Shown one piece after another: positions 16,052 to 25,400 of a DNA stretch of 64,000 nt. How positions within the stretch are numbered: position 1 is the stretch's first letter; each line of letters opens with the position of its first letter. Below the pieces are notes generated by a model. That model worked only from the letters and a program-made list of their open reading frames with translations. It made no database searches and was not told the origin of the DNA. Source of the DNA: JADKCL01 sp046329055. Its GTDB lineage: Bacteria; Bacteroidota; Bacteroidia; J057; JADKCL01. The DNA is taken from the NCBI GenBank assembly GCA_046329055.1, contig JAXLVK010000013.1:1-64000 (forward strand). Direction: 5' to 3'. The position numbers were made by a program, and so were the translations under genes.

Positions 16052-18295
16052 CTACATCTTCACGATGGTGAATTCCACCCTTCGGTTGAGGGCGCGGCCT
16101 TCCTCGGTTTCATTGGTGGCGATGGGGACCCTTTCGCCGAAGCCTTTGCCGCTCAAGCGATAGCCCATCACACCCTTGTACTTGAGGTAGTTCATGACTG
16201 CGAATGCCAGCGACTCGGACAACTTCTGGTTGTAGTCGTCGCTCGCCTGACTGTCGGTATGCCCCTTGACCTGGATTTCCATGGTCGGGTAGTTTTTCAG
16301 CAGGTCATACAGGCGGGTGAGCTCCTCCTTGCTCTCGGGCTTCAGCGTGGACTTGTCCAGGTCGAAGTAGATGTTCTTGAGCGTGAAGGTCTGCCCGGCC
16401 TCCATCGGGATGGGCGTCATGGGGATGTCGCGGTTCACGGTTCCCTTGAATGCAGCCTTGCCACCCGTGGGGACAATCTCCGTCGCCGGGAAATAGTAGG
16501 GCTGCTTCGCCTCCAAGGCATAATCCGGGCCGGACGGCAGGGTCAGGCGGTAGGCGCCCGTCTTGGGATCGCTGGAAATGGCCTGGATTTGTTTTCCTGC
16601 CACGGAAACCACGATCTCAGCCCCAAGCGGATTCCCCGTCTTCTCATCCTTGACAATGCCAGAGATCACCACCTCCTTGGCCGCAGGGGTGTCCACCTTC
16701 ACCACGATGGGTTCGACGACCTTGGGGGTATCGACCTTGACGACCACCGGCTCCACCACCTTGGGGGTGTCCACCTTGACCACCACGACAGTCGGCTCCT
16801 CGTAGGTCGTGATGTGCACCACAGCGACCCGGCAATTGGAGGTTTCGCCATTGGGGCAGACCCCATAGACGACCACGCTGTCATCACCGAGGTAATTCAA
16901 CGGCGGACGATAGACGAAGGTCGCTCCACTCATGTCCGGATTGAGCAATTCGCCTTTGGGGCCGGGTTGGCGGAGGTAATTGCGGCGGGTTTCGGGCAGG
17001 GACAGGCCATCCACCTTGCCATTGAAGCCCACGGGGATGTTCTTGGGGGTGCGCAGGGTGTAATGCTGGACCATCGGCTGATTGGGTGCGGTGACGGTCG
17101 CCTCCAAGATCACCTTCCGGCAATTGTCGCTCTGTGGCGGGTCGCAGACGGTGAAGGCGTGGTGCTCGACCCCTTGGAAATTCTGAGCGGGCTGATAGAC
17201 GAAATTGGCTTCGCCGGGGCGCTTGTTGACTGTGCCGGGGCCGTCGATGGGCTTGGTGTCCACGAAGGTCGCATTGCGGGCATTGATGCCGTAGGGCTCG
17301 AGTTGGAGATTGACTGGCACACCCGCGAGGGCAAAGATGCGCAAGGTGTCCTGCTTCTCGACGCTCAGGGCGGGGATGTCCTGGACTGGAATCTGATAGA
17401 TGTCCCCAAGGGCAGTCGGCGTGGGGCCGGAGACGAAATAGGCCATCTCCCCACGGCTGTCCATGATGAAATGCCCGTCGAATCCGGCAGTGTTCAGCTC
17501 AGGGCCGAGGTTGACAGGCTCCGACCAGTTCACCCAGGAGTCGTCAAGGCGCTCAGCCATGAAGATGTCGGCCTCGCCTTGACCGCCGTGGCCATTGCTC
17601 GCGAAGAAAAGCCGCTTGGTGTCCGCGGACAGGAAGGGTCCCGTCTCAAATCCAGTGGTATTGATGATGGAACCGAGAGATTTGGGCTCTGTCCAGTTTT
17701 GCGCGCCGGATTTGAAGGCGACGTAGAGGTCCTCGGACTTGCCTTGGGTGGCGAGCGAGAGCAGCATCACCTTCTGGTCAGGCGTGCAGTAGAAATCGAG
17801 GTAGCGGCTTTTGTCGGGCACGATGAGGTCTTGGAACACCGTCACGGGTGGCGTCCATACGTCCCCGCTGCGGCGGGAGAGCGCGATGCCCGGCCCGATT
17901 TCTTCGGGTGTGGTGCCATAGGTATTGCCGAGCAGCAGGGTTGCGCCGCCATCCACCACCGCGCCCACGAAATTGTGGTGCTGATTGTTGAGGATGGCGC
18001 CTGCATTTTGCGCGGCCTCCCAACTGCCGTCGGGGAGGTGACGCGAATACCAGATGTCCTGACCGCCAGCGCGACCGCCTTGATTGGAGGGATGCTGGTA
18101 CCTGACAAAGTACATCATCTGATCATCCGGGCTGAGCCGGGGCACCAGTTCGTCGTAGGCCGTATTGACCGTCTCAGGCAGGGGCGTGCCCTTGAAAGCC
18201 TGCGCCTGCATGGCCGAGGCCGAGAGACCGAGTGCGGCGACAGCTACCAGGCTTCGAAGGTGCTTCATGTGGGGAAATGCCATTGTCTTCATCAC
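16052..18295 (-). CDS. OmpA family protein with PD40 propeller and KVDTP linker repeats
   Basis: A 747-residue envelope protein. After a signal peptide (cleaved near MQAQA) come WD40-like PD40 repeats (PRLSPDDQMMYFVRY, GPFLSADTKRLFFASNG), then Ig-like cadherin/big-domain segments (about 320-520). A linker has three 13-residue repeats of VVVKVDTPKVVEP type (about 525-565). It is followed by a carboxypeptidase-regulatory-like domain (ISGIVKDEKTGNPLGAE) and an OmpA peptidoglycan-binding domain (NIYFDLDKSTLKPES to ALNRRVEFTIVKM). The start overlaps the stop of the PorP/SprF gene by ATGA, arguing for translational coupling; the internal ATG at 18268 is an alternative. Such PD40-OmpA proteins accompany PorP/SprF and CHU_C genes in T9SS-linked clusters and probably tether the outer-membrane part to peptidoglycan. 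Confidence 0.92.
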   Translation of the reverse strand: MMKTMAFPHMKHLRSLVAVAALGLSASAMQAQAFKGTPLPETVNTAYDELVPRLSPDDQMMYFVRYQHPSNQGGRAGGQDIWYSRHLPDGSWEAAQNAGAILNNQHHNFVGAVVDGGATLLLGNTYGTTPEEIGPGIALSRRSGDVWTPPVTVFQDLIVPDKSRYLDFYCTPDQKVMLLSLATQGKSEDLYVAFKSGAQNWTEPKSLGSIINTTGFETGPFLSADTKRLFFASNGHGGQGEADIFMAERLDDSWVNWSEPVNLGPELNTAGFDGHFIMDSRGEMAYFVSGPTPTALGDIYQIPVQDIPALSVEKQDTLRIFALAGVPVNLQLEPYGINARNATFVDTKPIDGPGTVNKRPGEANFVYQPAQNFQGVEHHAFTVCDPPQSDNCRKVILEATVTAPNQPMVQHYTLRTPKNIPVGFNGKVDGLSLPETRRNYLRQPGPKGELLNPDMSGATFVYRPPLNYLGDDSVVVYGVCPNGETSNCRVAVVHITTYEEPTVVVVKVDTPKVVEPVVVKVDTPKVVEPIVVKVDTPAAKEVVISGIVKDEKTGNPLGAEIVVSVAGKQIQAISSDPKTGAYRLTLPSGPDYALEAKQPYYFPATEIVPTGGKAAFKGTVNRDIPMTPIPMEAGQTFTLKNIYFDLDKSTLKPESKEELTRLYDLLKNYPTMEIQVKGHTDSQASDDYNQKLSESLAFAVMNYLKYKGVMGYRLSGKGFGERVPIATNETEEGRALNRRVEFTIVKM

Positions 18296-19356
18296 CAGAA
18301 ATACCTCCTTCCGCCGGATTTGCCGTAGCCGGGGCAGATGGACAGCACGATGCTGTGGCTACCAGAATTGAATTTGGAGAGGTTGGACGTCGTGTAGTCG
18401 TAGGCGTAGTCCAGCCGGAAATTTTGATTGAACCGGAAACCTGCCATGAAGGCGAGGGCATCCTTGTGCCGATAAGTAAGACCGAGGAAAAACTGGTCCT
18501 TGTAGGCCCCTTGCGCGCTCAAGTCGATGGAGGGCGGAGCCGGGCTCACCACCCTTAAGGCGGCTGATGGCGTGAGCAGGATTTGATCGGAGATGCGCAG
18601 CTTGACGCCGGCCTGCAAGAAGTGGTGGATTTCCAAGCCAGCGACCACGGGATTGCCGGGATTGACCTGGATGCGGTTTTGCAGGAGTTGCCGGGAGGCG
18701 GCGGCGATGAAGAATTTGGGAGTGTAGAATGCGATGCCGCCGTTGAGGCTGGGCAGCAAGAGGCTCACGCGGTTGGTCGCCAAGGTGATGTCATTCGCAT
18801 TGAGCATCTCGATCGCGTCCGGGTTCAGGCGGTAATTCAGCATCTCCATGCTCGCCCCGATGGCCATGCGCAGGTTCCCGACGAGGCGCAGGTGGGCTGC
18901 AAATGATCCCGTGATGCCATTGTAGCTGATGGGGCCCGATGATTCGGAGAAAATCTGCGCGCCCACTCCCATGTGGAAATTGGGGCCATCGCCGAGCACC
19001 TTGTCGCCCTGACCGCTCTGCGAGGAGGTGGTGGGCATGGCGTTGCCGCGACCGTGGGCAGGCAATGAATGGATGAAGAGGCGGTCCTGCTGCATCTCGC
19101 GGGTGTAGAGGCCCTTTTGCCCGGTGAAGTAAATGCTGCGGGGCGCGCCCTTGATCCCCACCCATTGCTGGGAGAATCCAGCGCGCAGGTCCAGATAGGG
19201 CTCCACCCCGGTCACCGCAGGATTGGTGAGGAAAGTGTTGAGGAGGTATTGCGTGTAGCGCATGCGCTGCTGCGCATGCCCGCCCTGCCACAGCCCCGCG
19301 AGGCCGAGGAGGAGCAGCACTGCCCGCCATTGATAGATGTGTCGATTTCTTTTCAT
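18292..19356 (-). CDS. PorP/SprF family type IX secretion-associated outer-membrane protein
   Basis: A 354-residue beta-barrel protein. The signal peptide is at the N-terminus (WRAVLLLLGLAGLWQGGHAQ). The family opening is clear: M-R-Y-T-Q-Y-L-L-N-T-F-L-T-N-P-A-V-T-G-V, with repeated strands and a C-terminal FNQNFRLDYAYDYTTSNLSKFNSGSHS segment typical of PorP/SprF. It lies 6 bp after the CHU_C gene and overlaps the OmpA gene by 4 bp, so the three form one operon. SprF-like proteins usually serve the particular CHU_C substrate encoded next to them, helping it across or onto the outer membrane; here that would be the protein at 19363-21735. Confidence 0.93.
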   Translation of the reverse strand: MKRNRHIYQWRAVLLLLGLAGLWQGGHAQQRMRYTQYLLNTFLTNPAVTGVEPYLDLRAGFSQQWVGIKGAPRSIYFTGQKGLYTREMQQDRLFIHSLPAHGRGNAMPTTSSQSGQGDKVLGDGPNFHMGVGAQIFSESSGPISYNGITGSFAAHLRLVGNLRMAIGASMEMLNYRLNPDAIEMLNANDITLATNRVSLLLPSLNGGIAFYTPKFFIAAASRQLLQNRIQVNPGNPVVAGLEIHHFLQAGVKLRISDQILLTPSAALRVVSPAPPSIDLSAQGAYKDQFFLGLTYRHKDALAFMAGFRFNQNFRLDYAYDYTTSNLSKFNSGSHSIVLSICPGYGKSGGRRYFW

Positions 19357-19362
19357 AGCGGT

Positions 19363-21735
19363 TTATCTGAGGATGGTGACTGAGCCGTTGAGCATCGGTT
19401 GGCCCTCCGTGCGCAGGTCCAGGATGTAATAATAGGTTGCGGAGGGCAGGTCCTCGCCGTTGCGTTGGCCATTCCAAGGGGCGTAGGTGCCGGCCGAACG
19501 GAAGACCGAGCCGCCCCAGATGTTGAAGACCTCTAGCTGGGCATTGGGGAAGTTTTCGATGCCGGGGATTTCCCAGAAGTCATTGTTGCCATCGCCATTG
19601 GGGCTGAATCCGGAGGGGATGTGCAGGGTGTCCGGCGGCTCGATGGTGTCGGGCGGCGGGATCGCGATCAGGTTCACGGTGAAGCTGTCCGAGCAACCGT
19701 AGCTGTCCATGACATAAACCGTGTAGGCGCCCGCCCCGAGGCTGTCAAAGATGGAATTGGACCCGAAGTTGAGGCCGTCGAGGCTGTAGGAATAGGGCGA
19801 TTGTCCGCCGATGGGGGTCGCCACCGAGATGGAGCCGTTGGTGACGCCGCTGTCGGGGCTGATGGTGTCGATGATGCCCTGGTCGGCCACTTGGAGGAGG
19901 ACGACACTGACCAGGTCGGAATCTGCAGGGCATACGCCGTTGCCGACGAGCCATGAGAAATAATAGGTTCCCGCGTTCAGGTTGGTGGCTGCGGTGACAG
20001 GGCCGCCGGGGTTGCTGAGCGTGGCCGTGCCAGGACCAGCGAGTTGCGACCATTGACCGAAGGCTGCCGCGCCGAGCGAGGTGAAGTCATTGCCAGTGAG
20101 GGTCACCGGGGTGCCAAGGCAGAAGGTTTGGTCCCCACCTGCATCGGCGGTCGGCCGGTCGTAGTTTGTGATGAACATGGTGTCCATGGCCACGGGGCAA
20201 TTGCCGTTGGAGACGACCCAAACGAAGGCATAACTGCCCGGCACGAGGGACTGGACATTGGAGGAGTAGAGGCCGAAGTTGGTGAAGATGGCGGCATTGG
20301 GTCCTGCGGCCTGTGACCATGCGCCCACAGCGGAGCCTTGGATGAGGACGGGGTCATTGGCGGCCATGGTGGTGAGGCTCGCGAGGCAAAGCTCCTGGTC
20401 AGGCCCCGCATCCGCAGTCACGGAGATGGGGACGTAGATGTTCACCGTGGCATTCGTCGCTGGGCATACGCCATTGGAGACGGTGTAAGTGAAGGAGTTG
20501 AAGCCCGGGCCGAGGCCCGTGACGGCTGTGATGGAGTCGGAGGGATTTTGGATCGTGCCCGGCCCGGTTGTGGTCCAGGTTCCTGTGCCATTGCCGGGGT
20601 CGTTTCCACGCAGCGTGACCGAGTCGCCATTGCAGGTGATGGTGCTGTCGCCCATGACATCCGCTGGATTCGTATTGGGAACCCTGAGGATGACGACGGT
20701 GTCCGGCAGGGAGGGGCAGCCGCCATAGTTGATGTCCCAGACGAATGTATAGGCCCCGAATCCGGTCAGGTTCTGGGCGAATGAATTGGCGAGGTTGGGA
20801 TTGGTGAAGTTGACGGGCGGCGAGCCGACGGGCTGCGAGACCGTGGACCATGTGCCCTGTGCCGACCCAGGAGGTGTATTGCCTTGGAGGAAGTAGGCGG
20901 TAGCGGTCTGGCAAATGCTGTCATCGGGTCCGGCATTGGGGGCGACGGCGGTCCAGCCATTGGCACCCACTCCGGCGATCACGGGGTAGCAGCCCCACCA
21001 ACGCCATGCAGTCGAGTCGCCCACATCGCAGCCGCCGGGTTGGCGCAGGCTCACGGGCACGCCGTCGTTCACGCCCACGCTCGGGCCATCATTGGTGTTT
21101 CCGGTGCCCCAGGGGGATTCGCCATAGACGAATTCCTGCGGACAGGCGATGCCGGCGGGGACCACTTGGTACAGGATCAATCGGATGTTGGTGGGCCTTC
21201 CATTGCCAGCGGTGATCGCAGACCAGGGGATGACCATTTCCATGTGGGCGGTCGGACCTTGGTAGGTGAATTGTGGGTTCAGCGTGGTGGTGGCAGCCGA
21301 CCAGGCACCATTGTATGTGCGGTACTCGTCGTAGCCCGTCTTGAGATAAGCCGCGAAATTGACCCCGCCCATGGGTGTGACATCGGGATTCAATTGGTCA
21401 TAATTGAATCCACGTGTGTCATAGACTGACCCGGGATAGTCCGCGCGGATGTAGATGACGGATCCCTCGGCATTGTTGCCCCCTACCCTGCCGACATAGA
21501 GGTTGTTGTCATCCCAGGTGACATACCAGTTCACCGCGCCCTGAAAGCCCTGAAATTCCTCGTCGGTTTCCCAATTGAGGCTATTCGAACCCGGAGTGCC
21601 GCCAGTGGTGACCACGCCATCAATGAGGACGTTGCGCGGGGTGATGCCCGATGTGGTCGTGGCCCGCAACATGCTGGGCAGCAGGGAGGATGCAAACAGG
21701 AGCAAGATCCCGATAGTAAGTGGTCTCCTCATCAT
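19363..21735 (-). CDS. Gliding motility-associated C-terminal (CHU_C) surface protein
   Basis: About 790 residues. The start at 21735 (M-M-R-R-P-L) leads straight into the signal peptide (TIGILLLFASSLLPSM); the longer reading adds 19 polar residues. Residues about 30-260 form a carbohydrate-binding-like beta domain (NWYVTWDDNNLYVG, HMEMVIPWSAI). The middle has four or five Ig/PKD-like repeats with the motif ADAGPDQ-LC. The C-terminus (about 705-790) is the CHU_C/T9SS type B sorting domain: IPSGFSPNGDGNNDFWEI, then LEVFNIWGGSVF and YYYILDLRTEG. It is the first gene of the operon with PorP/SprF and OmpA and the probable substrate of that SprF. Confidence 0.92.
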   Translation of the reverse strand: MMRRPLTIGILLLFASSLLPSMLRATTTSGITPRNVLIDGVVTTGGTPGSNSLNWETDEEFQGFQGAVNWYVTWDDNNLYVGRVGGNNAEGSVIYIRADYPGSVYDTRGFNYDQLNPDVTPMGGVNFAAYLKTGYDEYRTYNGAWSAATTTLNPQFTYQGPTAHMEMVIPWSAITAGNGRPTNIRLILYQVVPAGIACPQEFVYGESPWGTGNTNDGPSVGVNDGVPVSLRQPGGCDVGDSTAWRWWGCYPVIAGVGANGWTAVAPNAGPDDSICQTATAYFLQGNTPPGSAQGTWSTVSQPVGSPPVNFTNPNLANSFAQNLTGFGAYTFVWDINYGGCPSLPDTVVILRVPNTNPADVMGDSTITCNGDSVTLRGNDPGNGTGTWTTTGPGTIQNPSDSITAVTGLGPGFNSFTYTVSNGVCPATNATVNIYVPISVTADAGPDQELCLASLTTMAANDPVLIQGSAVGAWSQAAGPNAAIFTNFGLYSSNVQSLVPGSYAFVWVVSNGNCPVAMDTMFITNYDRPTADAGGDQTFCLGTPVTLTGNDFTSLGAAAFGQWSQLAGPGTATLSNPGGPVTAATNLNAGTYYFSWLVGNGVCPADSDLVSVVLLQVADQGIIDTISPDSGVTNGSISVATPIGGQSPYSYSLDGLNFGSNSIFDSLGAGAYTVYVMDSYGCSDSFTVNLIAIPPPDTIEPPDTLHIPSGFSPNGDGNNDFWEIPGIENFPNAQLEVFNIWGGSVFRSAGTYAPWNGQRNGEDLPSATYYYILDLRTEGQPMLNGSVTILR

Positions 21736-22432
21736 TTCAAATGTTAAGCGCTCAATGCCTGCGTCGCTGCCAGTCGGCGTCCCATCATCCATTACAGGCT
21801 TCCGTCAAATTTAACCGCCAGAAACACAGTGTCAACATGACACTGTGGAAACTTTTCCCCGGTTGGCGGGTATTGCAGCATCCAATTAAGCAAAAAAGCG
21901 GATGGAATCGAGCAAGGCGAATAGAATCGTCATTTTTGGCGCATGAGTGCATGTTTCAGGGTCCTGCATGGATTGTTTCGCCTGCTCGGTGGGGGCATGC
22001 AGCTCATCTTCGGTCAAGCTGCGATTGATCCAGGATGAGCCCACGGAAACAAGAGGGGAACAAATCCTCGGCAAAATGGCGGGCCATTCGAAATTTCCTC
22101 CACCCAAACAAATGCTTGGTAGGCGGGATCGATGGGAGTTGACAACCATCATGGCGACCCGGGCCGAAGCGGGAAAGGGGAGAATTAGACGCTCCTAAAC
22201 TGTAAGAATCAGCGGCATCAGAACCCTGTTCACTGCTCCGGGCCCAAGCTGTCTCGTTGAAAAATGTCCAAATCACCTGATAAAAAAACGCACGGTTTGT
22301 CGGAGTCCTTCCATTTGAAGAACAGGCCATTGACGGACGGGAAACAAAAATCACTATATTTACTGCGAGACTGAATCAGCGCCCGCTGTGCAGTCTCATT
22401 ATTCGGATCTTAAAGTTCACTTTTTCAATTGT
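21736..22432. other. Divergent intergenic region
   Basis: About 700 bp between the starts of two divergent secreted-protein genes, so it should contain promoters for both. Short open frames in it have no signal, no family likeness and poor codon use. A Bacteroidota-type promoter candidate for the right-hand gene is at 22330-22362. No RNA gene or repeat recognised. Confidence 0.6.
22330..22362 (+). promoter_or_regulatory. Candidate Bacteroidota promoter for the large surface protein
   Basis: TTG at 22330-22332 and TATATTTA at 22355-22362 resemble the -33 TTTG and -7 TAnnTTTG elements, with 22 bp between them, slightly longer than ideal. The gene starts 70 bp downstream, leaving a leader. The surrounding sequence is AT-rich. 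A sequence match only. Confidence 0.3.
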
Positions 22433-25400
22433 ATGAGAAACAGTTACTTGTTTACCTTGAACCGCGTGCTATTTGCTGCCGTGTTCGTGGTAACCTTGGG
22501 CACAGTTCAGGCCCAGGTTGCATTGACACGAACGTACTTTACGGGGGCGTACACGTCCATTTTCGGCCAACCGGGAACGAACTGGGCGACCACCGCCCAG
22601 GGTGACGACAACGTCGCCACTGCTATTCCGATTGGCTTCACGTTCAACTACCTGGGAACCAACTTCACCACCGTTGATGCCAACACCAACGGTGCGATGG
22701 GCTTTGGTGCCTCAGGCGTCGTGGGAACCACCCGCGACAACACCATCCTGTACACCACGACCGCTCCGCAAGGTGTGGTTTCTGCGTGGTTTGATGACAT
22801 GACGATCGACACCTCCTCTACTGTGGGTGGCCGATTGCTCTACCAAACCTCCGGAACCGTGGGTAGCCAAGTGTTCACCCTGGAGTGGAGGAACACGAGC
22901 TCCTACTTCACCGGTGCAACCCAGCGCTTGAACTATCAGATCAAGCTCTACGAGGGCACCAACGTGATCGAGTTCCGCTACGGCACCATGGTTGCAGGCA
23001 CTGCAAGCACGTCCGAGTCCGCCTCCATCGGCTGCAAGAATGCAACTGGTGGCCCCGGCAACTTCCTGGACGTCGTGACCGGCTCCAACAACCTGGGCAA
23101 CTACTTCGTCAACGCTGCCACCGGATGGCCCACCCGCCACTACCGCCTCGCTCCCGGCACTCCTACTGCCATCGCAGCAGGCACCTATACCGCAGGTAGC
23201 ACGGGTACCTACCCCAACCTCTCCGAGGCTGTGGCTGACCTGAACCACCGCGGTGTCGCAGGTCCTGTGGTCATTTCCCTCACCGACGCCAACTACGACA
23301 TCTCCACCAACGGTGAAAACTGGTTCCCGATCGGCTTCGGCCCCATCGCAGGCACCAGCCTCACCAATACCGTAACCGTGCAGCCCGCATCCGGCACCTC
23401 CACCCTGACCTACAATGGTTATGTGACAGGTGGTATGGCCACTGCCGGAGGTACTGGCCTCGTGGGTACCACTTCCGAGCCTGTCGTGGTGGTTTCCGGT
23501 ACCGACTACCTGCTGCTGAACAACCTGAACCTGACCTCTGGCGGCAACGCCAACTTGGATCGTGGTCTCTTGGTCATCAACAACAGCACCACCAACGGTG
23601 CCACCTTCTGTGGGTTCCAAAACATTGCTGTGACGCTGAACCGCAGCAACACCAGCACCATCGGTATCCAGCAAAACGTTGCCTCCACTCCTGCCAGCGC
23701 ATTGGGTGCGAACAGCAACAACGCCTACATGAACCTCAACATCCAGAATACCTACAATGGTATCTACCTGTTGGGCAACGCTACCTTCCCCGACCTGAAC
23801 TGCCAGATTGGTAACACCGTGGCAGCCAACTTCAACACCATCGGTGGCAGCACTGCCAACGACATCGGTACAGCAACTGCCACAACGCAGAACTACGGTA
23901 TCCGCATGGGCAACCAGAGCGGTGGTAGCATCTACAACAACAACGTCCAAAACGTTGGTTCCTCCACCACCACTGACGGTATCCTTGTGGAGCTTTCCCA
24001 AGGCACCACCAGTGTCTATCGGAACAATGTGAGCTTCGTCCGCGGCAACTCCGCCACCGCTACCACCAACGTCTGCGGTATCCGTGCCAACGTCGCCACC
24101 ACCACGGGCCACAACCTGCGCGTGTACAACAACGGTGTGAGCAACATCCTGAGCTCCTACACGGGTGCGGCTACCGCCACCAAAGCCATCAAGGGCATCT
24201 TCGTCCAATCCGCTGGCGGTGGTGTCACTGGCAGCAGCATCAACGTGGACAACAACTCCGTCTATCTGGATCTGGGCACCAACCTGAACATGTCGAGTGT
24301 GTGCTACGAGATCGGTACCGCAAGCGGTCCCGTGATCAACTGCCGCAACAACATCTTCGTGAACGCGACCGGCGCTCAGACCGCTCCTGCAGGTCACTGG
24401 GGCATGCGCAGCACCTCTGCCACTCTGACTGGCAACACGGGTTCTGCCTCCGACCGCAACGACGTGTACATGGCCAACACGACCCAAGGCTTCTTCGGCC
24501 AAGGCAATGCCACCGACTATGCTACCCTCGCCAACTGGCAGGCAGCCATGGTCGGCCAAGATGCCGCATCAGTCTCCGCCGACCCGGGTTACACCAGCCC
24601 CACCATCGGCAACCTGCATGCTAGCACTGCTGCCCCCAACAACGCAGCTTCTGTGGTCGCATGGGTGACCAATGACATCGACAACCAAACCCGGAGCGTC
24701 ACCACGCCCGACATCGGTTACGATGAGTACACCCCTGCCACGCTGGACGTCGGCGCTACTGCCCTCATCACTCCCGCTGCAGGTGCTTGCTACTCTGCTA
24801 CTGAGCCTGTGACCGTCCGCATCCTGAACTATGCTGTCGGCACGCACAACTTCTCCACGAACCCGGTCACCGTTACCGTGAACGTGACAGGTGCTGTCAC
24901 CGCCACCATCAACACCACTGTGAACACTGGCACCCTAGCTGCTGGCGCTACACAAAACGTCTTGGTGGGCAACGTGAACATGAGCGCTGCAGGCACCTAC
25001 ACCTTCAACGCAGCCACATCGATGACGGGCGACCAAAACTCCCTCAACGATGCCATGTTGGCTACCAACCGCACCTTCGCTGCTGGCACAGCCACCGCTA
25101 CGCCTCCCACCGTCTGCGCAGGTGACAGCGCCACCCTGACCATCGCCGGTCAAAACGGCAGCACCATCCTGTGGCAAATGTCCACCAACGGTGGTCTGAC
25201 CTGGACCAACACCTCCGGCACCACTTCCCCCTACAAAGTGCTGCCCACGGACACCACCATGTACCGTGCACAGGTTTGTGGTCTGATCTTCTCCACCCCT
25301 GACACCGTGGTCTGGATCGACACGACCCCGCCCACCACTCAGGGTGACACCGTTTGCGGTCTTGATTCTGCAACCATCGCTGCCTTTGGCGTCGGGCCGT

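Noticed and set aside
16259..18328. 689-residue open frame antisense to the OmpA-PD40 gene
   Set aside because: It mirrors a well-supported gene; long antisense frames are expected from the GC-rich codon pattern.
21947..22198. Possible 83-residue gene in the divergent intergenic region
   Set aside because: Overlapped by equally long frames on the other strand, with no signal or family likeness.
22712..24559. 615-residue open frame antisense to the giant surface protein
   Set aside because: Composition artefact of the strongly biased codons (ACC/GGT/AAC); low-complexity Gly/Val/Ala sequence with no domain.
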